From assembly GCA_030247855.1 (NCBI GenBank), contig JAPDRN010000052.1:1-64000 (forward strand): 64,000 nucleotides of DNA, written 5' to 3'. The stretch comes from Knufia peltigerae (lineage: Eukaryota; Ascomycota; Eurotiomycetes; Chaetothyriales; Trichomeriaceae). This document shows positions 12,091 through 23,547 of the stretch, piece by piece (positions within the stretch are counted from its first letter, which is position 1; every line of letters begins with the position of its first letter). The notes beneath the pieces were generated by a model, which ran no database searches, was not told the DNA's origin, and saw only the letters and a program-made list of their open reading frames with translations. The position numbers and the translations under genes were made by a program.

Positions 12091-13002
12091 ATGGCGACGA
12101 CGACGACGACGACGACCACCACTAAAGAAATACCCGACCAATCCGCATTATCAAACCTCATCTCCTCCTCCTCCTCTTCTTCATCTTCATCAACATACCT
12201 CGGTGGTGCCAAATCAAAAGAAGCGTCATCATCATCATCATCATCAGACTCTCTCTCCGTCGAGGTTCTACATAATCTTCAACATCAACATAATTGGGTT
12301 GACCTCAAATTACATACCATCAATCTCAATGTCACCCCCTCTGCCAATGTCAATGTCAATGACAACATCAACACTACCAACGACCCAGCAGCAGTAGGAG
12401 GAGGAGGAGGAGGAGGAGGAGGAGGAGGAGGATTAGGTATCGTCAATGTTGTTCCTTCACTTTCATCCACTTCCGGGGCCTCGACGACCTCGGATTCCTC
12501 GAAACCCGTCAATACGACCAACTATGCAATCACTTTGATATCGGGCCTACCGCCACGTCACAGTTACATCCACCCGGACCTTCAGAACCATCTCGTCAAA
12601 CAAAAAGTCGAAGAAACTTCACTCCCGGTGCAGCGAGAATTCGTTCTCCCTTTATCCCTCAACGAGACTTGGACTCTGAGTCGGTTCTGTGGAGTTTTTG
12701 ATCAATTACCTGACCGCCAGTGGATACTGGTCCCACCACCACCACCACCACCACCGTCCGGCAACAGCAGCGGCAGCAACGCCGCAAATACACGTACAAA
12801 CACAACAACAACGACAAGGCAATCACGGAGTACAAGGACCAACACAAATGGCACCTCACCCGGCAGGTCCAGGGCATACGAGCACCGTGATCAGAAACGT
12901 GTCTTGTTGGGTATGAGGGCCAAAACTGGCGTCGGCGGTGACGGTACAATCGTATACTACATCATGCAGGAAGGAGAGGTGAAACCTCGACAAAACGGTT
13001 GA
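12091..13002 (+). CDS. SEN15: tRNA-splicing endonuclease subunit Sen15
   Basis: Structural subunit of the tRNA intron endonuclease (Sen2-Sen34-Sen54-Sen15), which cuts pre-tRNA introns. The protein has 303 residues, larger than a bare Sen15 fold because low-complexity tracts are inserted. Conserved parts are the helix VLHNLQHQHNWVDLKLHTI (about 55-75), ISGLPPRHSYIHPDLQNHLV (about 150-170), the strand REFVLPLSLNETWTLSRFCG, and the C-terminal RVLLGM plus GTIVYYIMQEGEVKPRQN, which is the most diagnostic block. Between them lie poly-Thr at the N-terminus, two poly-Ser runs, twelve Gly, eight Pro and an Asn/Thr/Arg-rich region just before the last strands. All are coded by near-pure trinucleotide repeats. 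There is no intron and the ATG is directly followed by the repeat. Assignment rests mainly on the C-terminal block. Confidence 0.85.
   Translation: MATTTTTTTTTKEIPDQSALSNLISSSSSSSSSSTYLGGAKSKEASSSSSSSDSLSVEVLHNLQHQHNWVDLKLHTINLNVTPSANVNVNDNINTTNDPAAVGGGGGGGGGGGGLGIVNVVPSLSSTSGASTTSDSSKPVNTTNYAITLISGLPPRHSYIHPDLQNHLVKQKVEETSLPVQREFVLPLSLNETWTLSRFCGVFDQLPDRQWILVPPPPPPPPSGNSSGSNAANTRTNTTTTTRQSRSTRTNTNGTSPGRSRAYEHRDQKRVLLGMRAKTGVGGDGTIVYYIMQEGEVKPRQNG
12097..12755 (+). repeat. Five in-frame trinucleotide tracts in SEN15
   Basis: ACG/ACC at 12097-12123 codes Thr, TCC/TCT at about 12162-12192 codes Ser, TCA at about 12226-12247 codes Ser, GGA x12 at 12397-12432 codes Gly, and CCA at about 12732-12755 codes Pro. 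Each leaves the frame intact, pointing to slippage under selection for frame. Confidence 0.9.
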
Positions 13003-13243
13003 GGCGACCCTACACACGTTGCACATATATGCACGACCCTACCCCGGTTATCAGCTTCAAGACTTTCCAAATGATTATGAATTAAGGCTAGATAAGCCAC
13101 GCCCTAGAGGCATTTTGACCACTTGTACTCAATGTGTCAAAGAACCAAGATGAAACCTACGCCAACGCTTCCAAAGGCTTTCACTATAACGGAAACACAC
13201 ACACATCAAACATCTCTGGGTCGTCAAGCAATGATCAGCAAAC

Positions 13244-14990
13244 TCATTGTCGGGTAAACCACTGGTGCCCCTTTAATTTTTCAGACCGCACCACCTTGTG
13301 CGTCCCATGTTGACCGTGCCTGAAGTGATGGTGATTTTCGTGGCGTGCCAGTTTTTTGGCCTCTTTCACCTCCTTCTTGGCCCCCTTCTTGTCCTCCTTG
13401 GCTTTGCGCTCCTGATAGTCTTCGATCGATTCCAAGACGTCGTACTCTTGGACGGGTATTCCTTCGGCACGCTTCACTTTGTTGCCCTCGATGAAGACGC
13501 AGATACCGGCGAAGATACCTGTGAGACATCCGAATGTAATCCAAACGCCAGTACCCCAAGAAGGCCGGTCAAATCTGTTCCAATGCCACATCCAAAAGCA
13601 CAGCAAAACTTGACACCCGGTGTTGAGCATGTACATGTACACGACGAAGTCGAGTGTCCAGGATTTTGAGGGTTTGGCACGAAGGCCTGTCAACGGTGGC
13701 TCGGGCATGGATGTCGCAGGCAATGGGATCGCTGGGTTTTCTTCCAACTTGGCGATATCTTCTTCCGAATACGGTGGAGGCGATTCGGGGGTGCGTGGAT
13801 TTTTCTTGTTGTACACCGGTGGTGGGCCGACGTCGTCTGGTAGCTGATCTGAGCCCGGCAGACGATACCACCCTCTGTAGATGCCGGCAAGCTTGCGATG
13901 GTATTTTTCACTTCCTCCGACCCGCCACCGCATGATGTAGTAAAAGTCTCGCGCTCGCCAAGGGAACAGCCCGAAAGCGGTGACACAGAATAAACCATTC
14001 AGAATTTGCGAGTCGATTTCGATCCACTTCTTGCGGGCGCTGTCGTCGGCATTGCAGCTTGGGTGGCACATTGCCGGTGCGGCGTTCAGGAGAACGAAGA
14101 AGATCATGGCACCCCAGCCGATGACGTTCAGACCGTACACGACGACGAGGAATCCAAAGGGGGTGAGAAAGAATTTCCACAGTGCTTGTAGGCCGATCAT
14201 GGTGGACTGAGTCCAGGTATGCTTTTTGGGGAAACGATAACCGTTGGGATAGGTGCCTGTCTCGTCAGGGCCGCTTTGTATGGGGACGACCTGCCCCCCT
14301 TCGTCTTGTTGCGATGAGGCCATCGAGGCGTTTTGCTCTTGGGTCGCCGCTAATTGTTTCTCCTGCGGACTAAATTATACACAAAAGGGTTAATTGCGTC
14401 TGGTAGTGGGAGGAATAAGGACTGTATGCACTGGGAAAGCATCATTACCTCTGCGCCGGTTGGATTTCTTCCGACTGGCCATGAGTGGCAGCCGTGGCTG
14501 CTTCTTCGTGTAGCGTCTCCTGCAGCAACGTCGGGGCTCTCTTGGGAAAGAACTCATGCCTCTCCTCCAGTATCGCCACAGGCGCACCACCTGCGGCGGA
14601 CCGTGAACTCTTTCTCGTCCTGGTACTGGCGGAACTCGTCCTCGCTATCCTCTGTCGGTGAATCTCATGAGGGTTGTTCCCTCGATGCTCCATCTGCCCT
14701 TCATGTGTCCACCCTTCGGCGTCAAAGGCTCCGTTCCGTATCTCTGGCAACGTGGGTATCTTCGAGCCGACCTCGCCGGTAGCCTGCCACATTCCCAGCG
14801 GAGGGTTGCTCTGTATGAAGGACTGAAGGAGGGAACTTGTTCGAGTACGAGTCTGCGCCGACAACCGCGAAGTGATGGAGCCTCTACGTCCAACCTCTGG
14901 TGCCCCGGCATCTTGAGACCGGCGAAACGGTACTTCTGTTTCTTCCTCGAAGGTAGGAAAAGCTTCTGTGTCCGTTGGCTTGTTGGCCAT
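13244..14990 (-). CDS. DUF2985 multi-pass membrane protein
   Basis: Fungal membrane protein of the DUF2985 (PF11204) family; biochemical role unknown. Exons 14449-14990 and 13244-14369 give 555 residues. The intron (14370-14448) ends at TTTAG. The N-terminal third is polar and begins MANKPTDTEAF; it contains PPLGMWQATGEV and EIRNGAFDAEGW, which recur ahead of the domain in this family. The core has FFLTPFGFLVVVYGLNVIGW, AAPAMCHPSC, a KKWIEIDSQILNGLFC helix and FPWRARDFYY. A proline-rich linker then leads to two further helices (FVVYMYMLNTGCQVLLCFW and TGVWITFGCLTGIFAGICVF) and a lysine- and histidine-rich cytosolic end. I chose the ATG at 14990 because residues upstream look non-coding. Confidence in the family is good. 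Confidence 0.88.
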
Positions 14991-15980
14991 TTTCGGGGTC
15001 GGTGTGATTTGCACGTGCAAATGGAGGAAACGCAGAGTCGCACTGTTTACGTGTATACGAAGAGAGACAACATCAATGGACACAATGCGAAAGAGAATCG
15101 CAATTCATATCATCGACGGTAGTTTGCGGAAAGACAGGAAGGGAAGAGGAAGAAGGGAGAAAAGTGCGCAATTTGATCGTCGCACAGACAACGTTTATTG
15201 AGTTGCCTTGAAGTTATTTGGTGCACAAGGATCTGTACATTAGTTCATAGTCGCAGGTGGGATTCTGGACACAAAGAGGGCGGTGATGGTCCCGCCTGCA
15301 GAGATCGGAATTAGCTGTTCCCGGGGTGGCCCCTTTAGCGGCCACGGGTGCATTGAAGTGGGCATTAGTGCCCAATCCTTGGGGTTCTTAGGCGTTGTGA
15401 GGCCTCTGTTCGCCACCAAATGCTCGGATCTGGGCTTGGCCTTAACCCTGTCACCCCATGACCGTCTCTGTGATCTGCTGAGATGAGCATCTCCTTCGTT
15501 CGCCAACCAACTCGTTACTCGTATCAGCCCCTCTCGTTACCTGACTAAGGCCTGGAGTACTCGTAGTGTCATTGCACGAGCCCTTTTTGGTTCGGGGGGT
15601 TTGATGACTGTCGACTTACTCATCCACGCTTCCAATTCAAAAGCCCCTTGCTGAGCTTTTCTCGTTTTGAAAATGCCTGGATTGCTTACCCCCTAAGTCT
15701 TGTAATCTTTCTCGGTGCCCCCCTTGCTAGTCGATGCGGAAACTACCCTTTTCCAGAATGGCTCTGTTGTGGGATGTCAGTGAGATGGGGGAAGCTCAAA
15801 TTCGGTAAAAGGGAAGCGGAAGCGCATCGAATTGACAACTTCACATGCTTCGGGGGAAAAAAACCGAGTTGCTAGGTAGGTAAAATTGTACAAAAACATT
15901 AACACTAAAGCTTCATGGTATCTCTTCTGACGTTGGCATTCCTCTTGCATACATCTAATCTCCTCAACAATCCTTTCCCA
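14991..15980. other. Intergenic
   Basis: About 1 kb holding the promoter of the DUF2985 gene and the 3' flank of the DPRVDSD repeat gene. Only short unsupported open frames are present. Confidence 0.55.
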
Positions 15981-17037
15981 TCACAATGGTCTACCGTCCT
16001 TGTCGACCTTGACTCGTGGATCGACCTTGTTCAACAAGTCCGAGTTGTGTGGTGGGTGAGTCGAAGTACCCGAATGGCCTGCGGCGCCGGCGGTCGATGA
16101 CGACGACGTTCCCGTAAAGCCAGTGTTTGATGTGACTCCTCCAGTATGATGCCCCCCGTGCCCTGCACCTCCAGTGGTCACGGTATCATGGACGCCGGCA
16201 GCACCATGACCTTGACGACCGTATCCCGCGGTCTCTGTGGTCCCGTATCCCCCAGCTGCACCACTTGCGGTGTTGTGTCCGATGCCGGTGGCACCGTGTC
16301 CCTGCTGGCCATAGCCAGATGCCTGTGAAGTCTCGTACCCTCCGACGCCGCCCGCGGGGGTGTGGCTCGAGTGCATGGTGTTATCAGTGCCCATCGCAGG
16401 TGTGACGCCAGCGCCTTGACCATGACCGGAAACTGTCTGTGAATTACCGTAACCTCCAACGTTGCTTGCGGGGTTGGCACGATGATCACGGTCGCTGTCG
16501 ACCCTCGGGTCCAGTTTGTTGGCTAGATTACTCGAGTGCATGGTGTTACCGGTTCCTGTCATTCCAGTACCTCCTGCAGCACCAGAGCCATGCTGGCCTC
16601 CGTACCCGGAGGTGGTCTGAGAGGTGCCGTAACCTCCAACGCCGCTCGCAGGGTTGGCACGATGGTCGAAATCACTGTCAACCCGTGGGTCGGCTTTGTT
16701 CGCGAGTTTGCTTGAATGCATGGTATTCCCGGTGTTGGACGTTGGCGCAGTGCCGTAGCCGGTGCTTGTACCACCATAGCCAGCACCGGCGCCATAGCCT
16801 TCTGTCTGAATGTTTCCTCGACCGCCTACGTTGCTCGTAGGATCATTCCTGTGGTCGAGATCTGAATCAACTCTGGGATCCATTTTGTTGGACATATTGC
16901 TATTGTGTCTGACACTCTGTAAGCGAAAGCTAAACAGATCCCTGGTATTAAACTTACGGTCCAGCATTGTGTGAATTTGGGTTATCATGTTGATTGCCTG
17001 TCAAGGCTTCCTTCGCCTTGTTGATGAGACTCGACAT
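15981..17037 (-). CDS. DPRVDSD-repeat, glycine-rich stress-type protein
   Basis: A 335-residue hydrophilic protein from exons 16958-17037 and 15981-16908. The 49-nt intron must end at TGTCAG (16909) to keep frame. It starts MSSLINKAKEALTG, then repeats the fungal motif H(N/S)S-x2-(A/S)NK-x-DPRVDSD-x-DHR. Three full copies are spaced by Gly, Tyr, Gln and Thr-rich segments. A fourth position keeps only NTMHSSH before collapsing into linker, and a final variant, HNSDLLNKVDPRVKVDKDG, ends the protein. Such proteins are often annotated as cell-surface or LEA-like, but no signal peptide or GPI signal is visible here, so an intracellular, intrinsically disordered desiccation or stress role is the more natural inference. 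The amphipathic NKAKEALTG start resembles plant LEA segments. Function is not proven for this family. Confidence 0.8.
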
Positions 17038-17144
17038 AATGAATGCTCTTAGATTGGCTTTTCTCTCTTGAAGGGTCTAGTAGTAAGCTTGAAAATAGAT
17101 TCATAAATGATATTTTCCCAGCCCTGGTAACTGCACCACTCGTG

Positions 17145-17214
17145 GTTTATATAGATCTTGGACGGGTCAGAGGTACGCGCTCCTTGCCATCCGCCATGGC
17201 CATTTACTTCCCCT
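17145..17214 (-). promoter_or_regulatory. TATA box and STRE-like element of repeat gene
   Basis: On the minus strand TATATAAA lies at about 17146-17153, roughly 110 nt before the DPRVDSD repeat gene ATG. An AGGGG word (CCCCT at 17210-17214 on plus) lies about 60 nt further up and matches the core stress response element. The arrangement suits an inducible stress gene; both calls are by motif only. Confidence 0.4.
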
Positions 17215-17741
17215 CCATCGCACGATTGCATCAGAAGTGGAGCTGGGATGGAACGCCCAGACCATCCATACTCGAACTTGTCTCATGGTCGATGGCCATA
17301 TCTTGGTCTTCCCTGGGCATCGAGGTATCGAGAAGGCTGATCATGAACTCTACGAGGCGGAAGAGGGTAAGGTATCTGTGGCTGACGGGATGTAATTGGC
17401 CTTCGTGGGGATAACAGCCACACTGCCCTTTTCTTAGAGTGTCATAAATGCGTCATACCCTGGTCTGTTTGTCGCATTCCTTGGAAGTGGATTGTGGCAC
17501 TGGTCTTCTCATTCGTCGATCGGATCTGTCGTGCTTTGACGGAAATCCGGGGACACTCGGCTGACGTCGCCAAAATCCCCGTCACTTCGTAAAAAGTTCC
17601 TGTCAAGGCACTATGAGTTTCAAAATACCAGTTCTCTTCCTCGCAGCACGTAATAAAACACTTGTATATCCAATAATAATACCTGTGACGCTCTCGATGC
17701 GGTGTGGGGCGATCTGTGCGTTCAGGCCGACCGTTCACTTT
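17215..17741. other. Intergenic
   Basis: Distal promoter of the repeat gene and 3' flank of topoisomerase III. No supported gene. Confidence 0.5.
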
Positions 17742-19726
17742 TTACCCTCTGCCGCCATTATTCACGACATACTTCGTCACCGCGGTCTTCAAAATAGCAA
17801 TTTGTTGGCTGGTCTTGAAAAACACTTCACGATATTGGTCTAGACTCTCTTGCACAACATCAGAGCGAGTCCGCTGACCGTCACAAATCGCCTTCATTTT
17901 GAGTTCCATCTCTTTCCGAAGAAAAGGTTTGCTGACGCTGACATCAAGTCCTATGTTGTCATAGCCCTCAATCAGGGCGACGCCAAGTGTAGTTGGAATG
18001 AATTCCTGCACAGCGTTACGTCCACCCCCAGAGCGTGGCCGGGTATCGACGTATAGTCGTTCCTGGATTTTGGCAATGTGTTCAGCCATCGTAGCATCGG
18101 TGCCAATTCCGTTAGCATCCATCAATGAAATTAGCTCCGGCTCAGTCAAATATCCTGGAGCAGTGGTTCTGCCATCTGCCAGGGTTGCTTCGGTCGGTTC
18201 GAAGGTCTCGCCCATGGTATAAACAGGCAACTGCTGACTGCTTTCCCACTTGTCGTAGACGTAAACATCGAGATAGTTGCGCTGCAGAACAAGAAGTCCG
18301 TGAGTATGGAAGAATTCTGACCCCCACTGGACCTCAATATCTGTGGCTTCACCTTTGGCATCTTCCGAGCAACAAGCAAGAAACCGTCGTACAACAAACT
18401 CGTATACCTTCTTTTGGTCTTGGTCAAGCGCGGAAGCTGCCACGTAATTGACAGGGTGGATTGGAGGATGTGCCTGATCGTTGTGGCTTCCTGATCGAGG
18501 TGTTCGAAATCCTCCGTCGAGAAGAGCTTGCGCAAACTGGCCCCAATTGTTATCTTGTACCTGACGCTGAATGATGGGATCGAAGCCAAAGTCTCGCGGA
18601 AATTGATCGGTTTCAGTGCGGGGATAACTGATGAAGCCTTTCTGGTACAGCTTTTCCGCGGCTGACATGACCTGCTGACTCGTCATGTGAAGGAAGCGAC
18701 TGCCCTGCTTCTGCAGTTCTACCGTGGTGAGAGGAAGAGGACGCCATTTCGAAGTGGGCTTCTTTTGCACTTTGGTGACCGTCGCCTTCTTTTCATCCAA
18801 GCATGACTCGAATATAATGGTAACGGCGGCCCGGTCGAACAAATGACCCCTTCTCCAATTGAACATGACTTTAACTTTGTCCCGAACATGTGTCAATTTG
18901 ATACACCAAAATGTTTCTGGTTTAAAATTCCTAACACGATGGTAGCGGTCGACGACAAAGCCAAGCGTGGGGAATTGACATGATCCGTAGCTTAGTGGTT
19001 GACTTAGACTCTCGCTCAGGGACTGGAGCTGTAAAGTCTGGAGTCTCGTGAAGGACGCTCCAATCCGCAAGTCAAGTTCGATTCTGGCTATTACTGCATT
19101 GACTAGACGCTCGTCCATATCAATGGGAGAATTTGCAGCCTGAATAACATGGCTATTTGAAGTCAGTCTCCCTCTTACAGCCTGATGGTCGGGAAGTGGA
19201 ACATACGCTCTTTCGGTATTACTGAACCTTGCACGTTTGACGGTGATATTGGGATTCCCCTTCTTTGCTTGATCACGTACTTCGCCACCGATGTGCTCGC
19301 CTTCGCGATCGCAATCGGTCCAAATAAAGAGAATTCTGGCATACCGGGCTTGTTGCTTGATGTTCTCTGCGACCGCTTTTTTGTCACTAGCAATGGTGGT
19401 CACAGTTTCTGCATCGAACAGTTGGCCAGGCTGACATGACTTCCAGCTTTTATATTTTGGATCAAAATCTAGACCTGTCAAGTGACCAAGTACACTGGTC
19501 ATGGTCACTGAACAGTTGCCCCATTGTCGAAAATTAAAATCAAACTCGTAATTCTTGACATATTGATTCCCTCGTATAGGATGCTATGTGAAGGATGAGA
19601 AATGGACAGAGTCGGGAAACTGTGAGAATTGCCTACCGTGGAGACTCTGCCGCCAGCGAGATGCTGTGCAACTGCCTTGGCTATCGCAGGTTTCTCTGCA
19701 ACGCAAAGAATTTTTTGACCAGGCAT
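17742..19726 (-). CDS. TOP3: DNA topoisomerase III (type IA)
   Basis: Type IA topoisomerase that, with Sgs1/RecQ helicase and Rmi1, dissolves recombination intermediates in the nucleus. Exons 19637-19726, 19207-19583 and 17742-19152 give 625 residues, close to yeast Top3. The N-terminal Toprim domain starts ILCVAEKPAIAKAVAQ and carries the metal-binding WTDCDREGEHIG. RIELDLRIGASFTRLQTLQ and LSYGSCQFPTLGFVVDRY follow. The active-site Tyr is residue 332 in FISYPRTETDQFP. GSHNDQAHPPIHP and ELISLMDANGIGTDATMAEHI complete the fold, and the protein ends without zinc fingers, as usual in fungi. The second intron (19153-19206) is 54 nt with no in-frame stop, so it could be read through; family alignment (RARFSNTERA joined to HVIQAAN) shows it should be removed. 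Confidence 0.95.
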
Positions 19727-20289
19727 GATTCATATTTGCATGAAGTCAAGGTCATGGTTAGTCAGTTGTTCGGAATGTATGGCATCTAGGGTCATGCTAA
19801 CTGAGAGTTACTGAATGTCATCAAAGTGTAACTCTAGGCAGGGATATAAATCTAAGAAGCTGCCAGTACGTGTATCAGAAAACGCCGTGGTGGCCCTGGC
19901 GATGATGGGTGGTTATTGGGCAGACGAGTAAAATCGCGTCAGCCTTGGCAGTTACTAACAAGTACGCGACGCGTTAATTGAGCTCAACGGTGGCGCATAG
20001 AGCAAAAAGTGATTGCATCATAGCCATGACTCGTACATTACATACTTTGTGCTCCTGGCGCTACAAAAAGATACATGTAGCTAGTACCGATCTCTCCCTG
20101 AGGTACCTTTCTACTCATATTCCATGGGATTTGTCTTTCATACCTTGAGACCTTGTTGACTCTGGTGATTTCCTCGCTCCTGCATCTCTTTGCCTGTGTC
20201 TCTCAACACTTGAACTCAAATCACTCCTTTTCACTGATTGCAAGATTCAATCTTTACTCAGGTACAAGAACATCTTCACGCGCTCCAAG
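19727..20289. other. Divergent promoter region, TOP3 / DUF1295 gene
   Basis: A 563-nt divergent spacer between the starts of topoisomerase III (minus) and the DUF1295 enzyme (plus). CT-rich sequence precedes the plus-strand start, typical of fungal promoters. No specific site is called. Confidence 0.55.
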
Positions 20290-21438
20290 ATGGCATTACC
20301 TGTGGTGAGAAGTCTTGTGGAATGTGCCGACTATAGTAACACCCTCGCTCCGTATACCTACCAACTACGGGCGCTACCCGAGGTGTTCGTTCAAGCCCTG
20401 ACCAACGTTGCCGCACTGAAACAGCTGTATCTCGACACGAACCCTCTTGTTTCAGCGATTGCATTCTCGGTTGCTATCTCTCCCATCTTCTTGGTCGTCT
20501 CAGAATTCAACAAGAACTATTCACAAGTCGATCGAGTCTGGTCCATCCTCCCGACCATCTATAACCTCCACTATGCCATCTATGCACACTTGGCTGGAAT
20601 TGACGCCACTAGGATTGGCCTTGTGGCTGGGATCAGCGCAATATGGAGTGTAAGTAATCGTCTTATGTACACGGCCCTCACTTACACACTCTAGACGAGA
20701 TTGACGTACAACTACTATCGCAAAGGAGGCTACTCGATCGGTAGCGAGGACTATCGTTGGGCCATTGTTAAGAAACAAGTCGGATCTGGGCTCTTTTTCC
20801 TCTTCAATGTTGCTTTCATCTCGCTCGGACAATCACTTCTGTTGGCCACTGTTACTACCCCGACCTATGTGCTGCTCCTTGCCTCGAGACTTGCGACGTA
20901 TAGTTCCGAGGTGCCAGGTCTGGGCCTCGAAGATATGGTTGCAGCTAGCATCATGCTGAGTGCAATTGCGGTATCTTTCATCGCCGATCAACAACAATGG
21001 GACTTTCAGACAGCCAAGTCCAATTATCGAAGTAATGCAAAAGTTCCTGCTGGTTACGATCAAGAAGATTTGGATCGCGGCTTTCTCACAAAGGGACTGT
21101 TTGCATATTCCCGACACCCGAATTTTGCTGCGGAACAGACTGTGTGGGTCAGCCTCTACATTTGGTCCTGTCTCGTGACGCGAACATGGCATAACTGGAC
21201 CGGCATTGGTGCATTGTCATACTTGTCGCTCTTCCAGGCCAGTACATGGCTTACGGAACTGCTCTCTGCACAAAAGTATCCGGAGTACAAAGTCTATCAG
21301 CAGAGGGTAGGGAAGTTTCTACCCTCTCCAACCTCAGCTGGTTCGGTTTTCCCAAAGAAACAGATCAAAGATGTTGGTAACGCTCAAACCAAGCATATTG
21401 AGGCCGTTAAGGCTAGGGAAAGATATGATCTGAGGTGA
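20290..21438 (+). CDS. DUF1295 steroid 5-alpha-reductase-like membrane protein
   Basis: Multi-pass endoplasmic reticulum protein of the DUF1295 (PF06966) family, related to 3-oxo-5-alpha-steroid 4-dehydrogenases and isoprenylcysteine methyltransferase-like enzymes. Exons 20290-20649 and 20695-21438 join across a 45-nt intron to give 367 residues. Family blocks are YSQVDRVWSILPTIYNLHY, RLTYNYYRKGGYSIGSEDYRW, LSAIAVSFIADQQQWDFQ, GFLTKGLFAYSRHPNFAAEQ and a WLTELLSAQKYPEYKVYQQR tail. The YSRHPNF and EYKVYQQR pair corresponds to the cofactor-binding region of this superfamily. The substrate is unknown; sterol or lipid reduction is inferred from family relations. It is transcribed away from TOP3. 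Confidence 0.9.
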
Positions 21439-21792
21439 AATACACACATCATCCGTGCGGGTTAGTCGTTTGAATCCCTGAGCAATATGTTTTATTCAAC
21501 ACCCGTGGGCTGTGTCGTCGATCACTGTTTGTTGGTTGACTAAGAAGTCTCGGCTCGAAACGAGGCCCAAACTACTGTACGTACTAAAGGGCGTAGATCT
21601 CCAAGCGCTGATATGTATGATTCCTGATAAGACGTAGCGTTATGCATGGAATGGTTTTGCCCTCCGGTATCAAGATTTGATCGAGTATCACGCGAGCACT
21701 CACCCAAGTCTGACGAAAGATGCCCTCATCTTTTTTACTCATTAGTCATTGTCCAGACTTCGTGTATTTCTGCATGCTCGTAGTTCGCTACC
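21439..21792. other. Intergenic
   Basis: A 354-nt spacer between two plus-strand genes with no feature I can support. Confidence 0.55.
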
Positions 21793-22648
21793 ATGAGTGA
21801 ACTTCGCAGACTCGAAGGCATGTGGGTGAAATACATTTGGCTCTGGCCGCTCGTTGCCAGCGCATCGTGGTTTCTTACGCTCTCCATCCTCCTCATTCAT
21901 TGGCTTGCAGAGGGCCGTCCAGTGTATCCGGGCCAAAGTAATCCCTACGTCGCGTACTAAGCAGGAGTTGCTCCCAATCTAGCAGAGCGGCGTCTCTAAC
22001 GAGTAGCGAGCAGGTTCATCTCGGACATTGCAGCATTCGAATGCAAACCCGTCTTCATCACGGGCTGCACGGTAACGGCCATATTTTTCGCATTGACTGT
22101 GTGGGCCGTTCACTATGCTCGCTATCCTGACCGTTGCTACGGACTCACGAGGGATGCTGGATGGAAGAAGACCATTTCAGGTTTGGCGCTCGTCAGTGGG
22201 TTGTGGGCCGCGGTCTCGTTGCTTCTGCTCACCGTCTTCGATACCTATCGAGCTCATGAAAGACACCAGTATCTGCTGCTGTCCTGCCTTGGTGGTCTCG
22301 GGATCTCCATGTTGACAACATCCACCGTGTGGTTCGACCAGACCTGGAAGGTCACGCAATGGAAGGGCCTAGGACGATGGTGTGGGCCCTAGATTCTCGA
22401 GATTTCTATGAGACGGGGAGTTTATTGATGTTAACCACTGTTGCAGGTGTTTGGCCAGTAATGCCTGTGTCGCGATCGAGACAGGGCTGGTAATCGCATT
22501 GGTCCTATCCCTCTTCAACGGTCTTCTGCGTACCTCTGGCTGCCTCGAGTGGTCACTGACCTACGTTGGAACATTCTGGCTGCTGACATTCGTTGGATAT
22601 CTGAAGTACGCGTTGTACCGTTGTTGTAATTTACAGGTCGTCGACTGA
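21793..22648 (+). CDS. Frag1/DRAM/Sfk1 family membrane protein
   Basis: Six-helix-type membrane protein of the Frag1/DRAM/Sfk1 family (PF10277). Relatives act at the plasma membrane in phosphoinositide and lipid-asymmetry control (Sfk1) or in lysosomes (DRAM). Exons 21793-21953, 22014-22379 and 22447-22648 give 242 residues with exact phase. Features are a first helix WLWPLVASASWFLTLSIL, the signature FISDIAAFECKPVFITGC after an extracellular loop, three further helices, LLTVFDTYRAHERHQYLLL and a last helix TYVGTFWLLTFVGYLKYALY. The first intron donor is GTACTA, a weak form, and the second is GTGTGG, also weak, so low splicing efficiency is possible. A role in lipid homeostasis is inferred from family only. 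Confidence 0.78.
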
Positions 22649-23547
22649 CCGTCCAGGGACGCCCACAACATCTCGATAAATGGAGGTTCTGAGGACCGCC
22701 CTCTGTTGTCTCCAGGGATTGAATTTGTAAGTGACTAACATTGGTGGAATAAGGACCGAGTCGTGGCAGCACGGAGCGAAATGGGTACAAGTGATGGTGA
22801 GCGTTCAGGAAAGATGATAGGCTCCGTTTGTGGGCTGTCAAGCCTGGAAATGCAGCCCAAAGAGTGAGAGATTGGCACCTAAACAGCACACGTTCCAGGC
22901 GGGAATCGCCGCCTGATGAGTTGTCTCGGTACCTCAGGCACCTAACAACGCACATCACCACCATGAAAGGGCGAGTTGCGTACTGCCACTGCCGCTGCCG
23001 CTGCCGCCGCCTGGGCCCGTAGGGAGAGCGGCAGCTTGTCCATAGTTGTGCTGTATTTACCTACTGTACGGATACTCCCTAGGCCAAAGCGCCCAGTCAA
23101 ACACATGTTGTTCTGTAACAGTAAATAAAAAGTATTCCTTCACTCCCAATCATGCTAAACTCGTCAAAGTCGTGACAACAACACCGACAAACATGTCCAG
23201 CAATCATCGCAACCAACCTGGCACTGACGTATTCAGTAGGTGGCGCACTTCATGTGGCCCTGTCATGAACCCTGCAGGAATAACTTGTCATGATGTATTC
23301 CACTGTTTCCGTCACTTGCATATCCTGGGATCCTCCCAGACCTCACCTCACTCCATCAGACCACTCGATCAATATCATCAGTTCTTCGGCCATGGCCGGG
23401 TCAAACACTGATCACCATACAATTTTGATTTGATTTGCTCCTGTCTTTGTGTCGATTTCTTTTCTTCTTGTGTTTAATGAGCTCCTTTTGGTTTACTGAT
23501 TGTACGAATACTGTGACCGTTGTTTGGGGTGCCCCTCCGGAGTGACG
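22649..23547. other. Promoter region of RGS-LOV gene
   Basis: A 0.9 kb gap upstream of the photoreceptor gene. It contains a short GCCGCT-rich tract near 22983-23010 and CT-rich sequence just before the start. No gene is supported. Confidence 0.5.
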
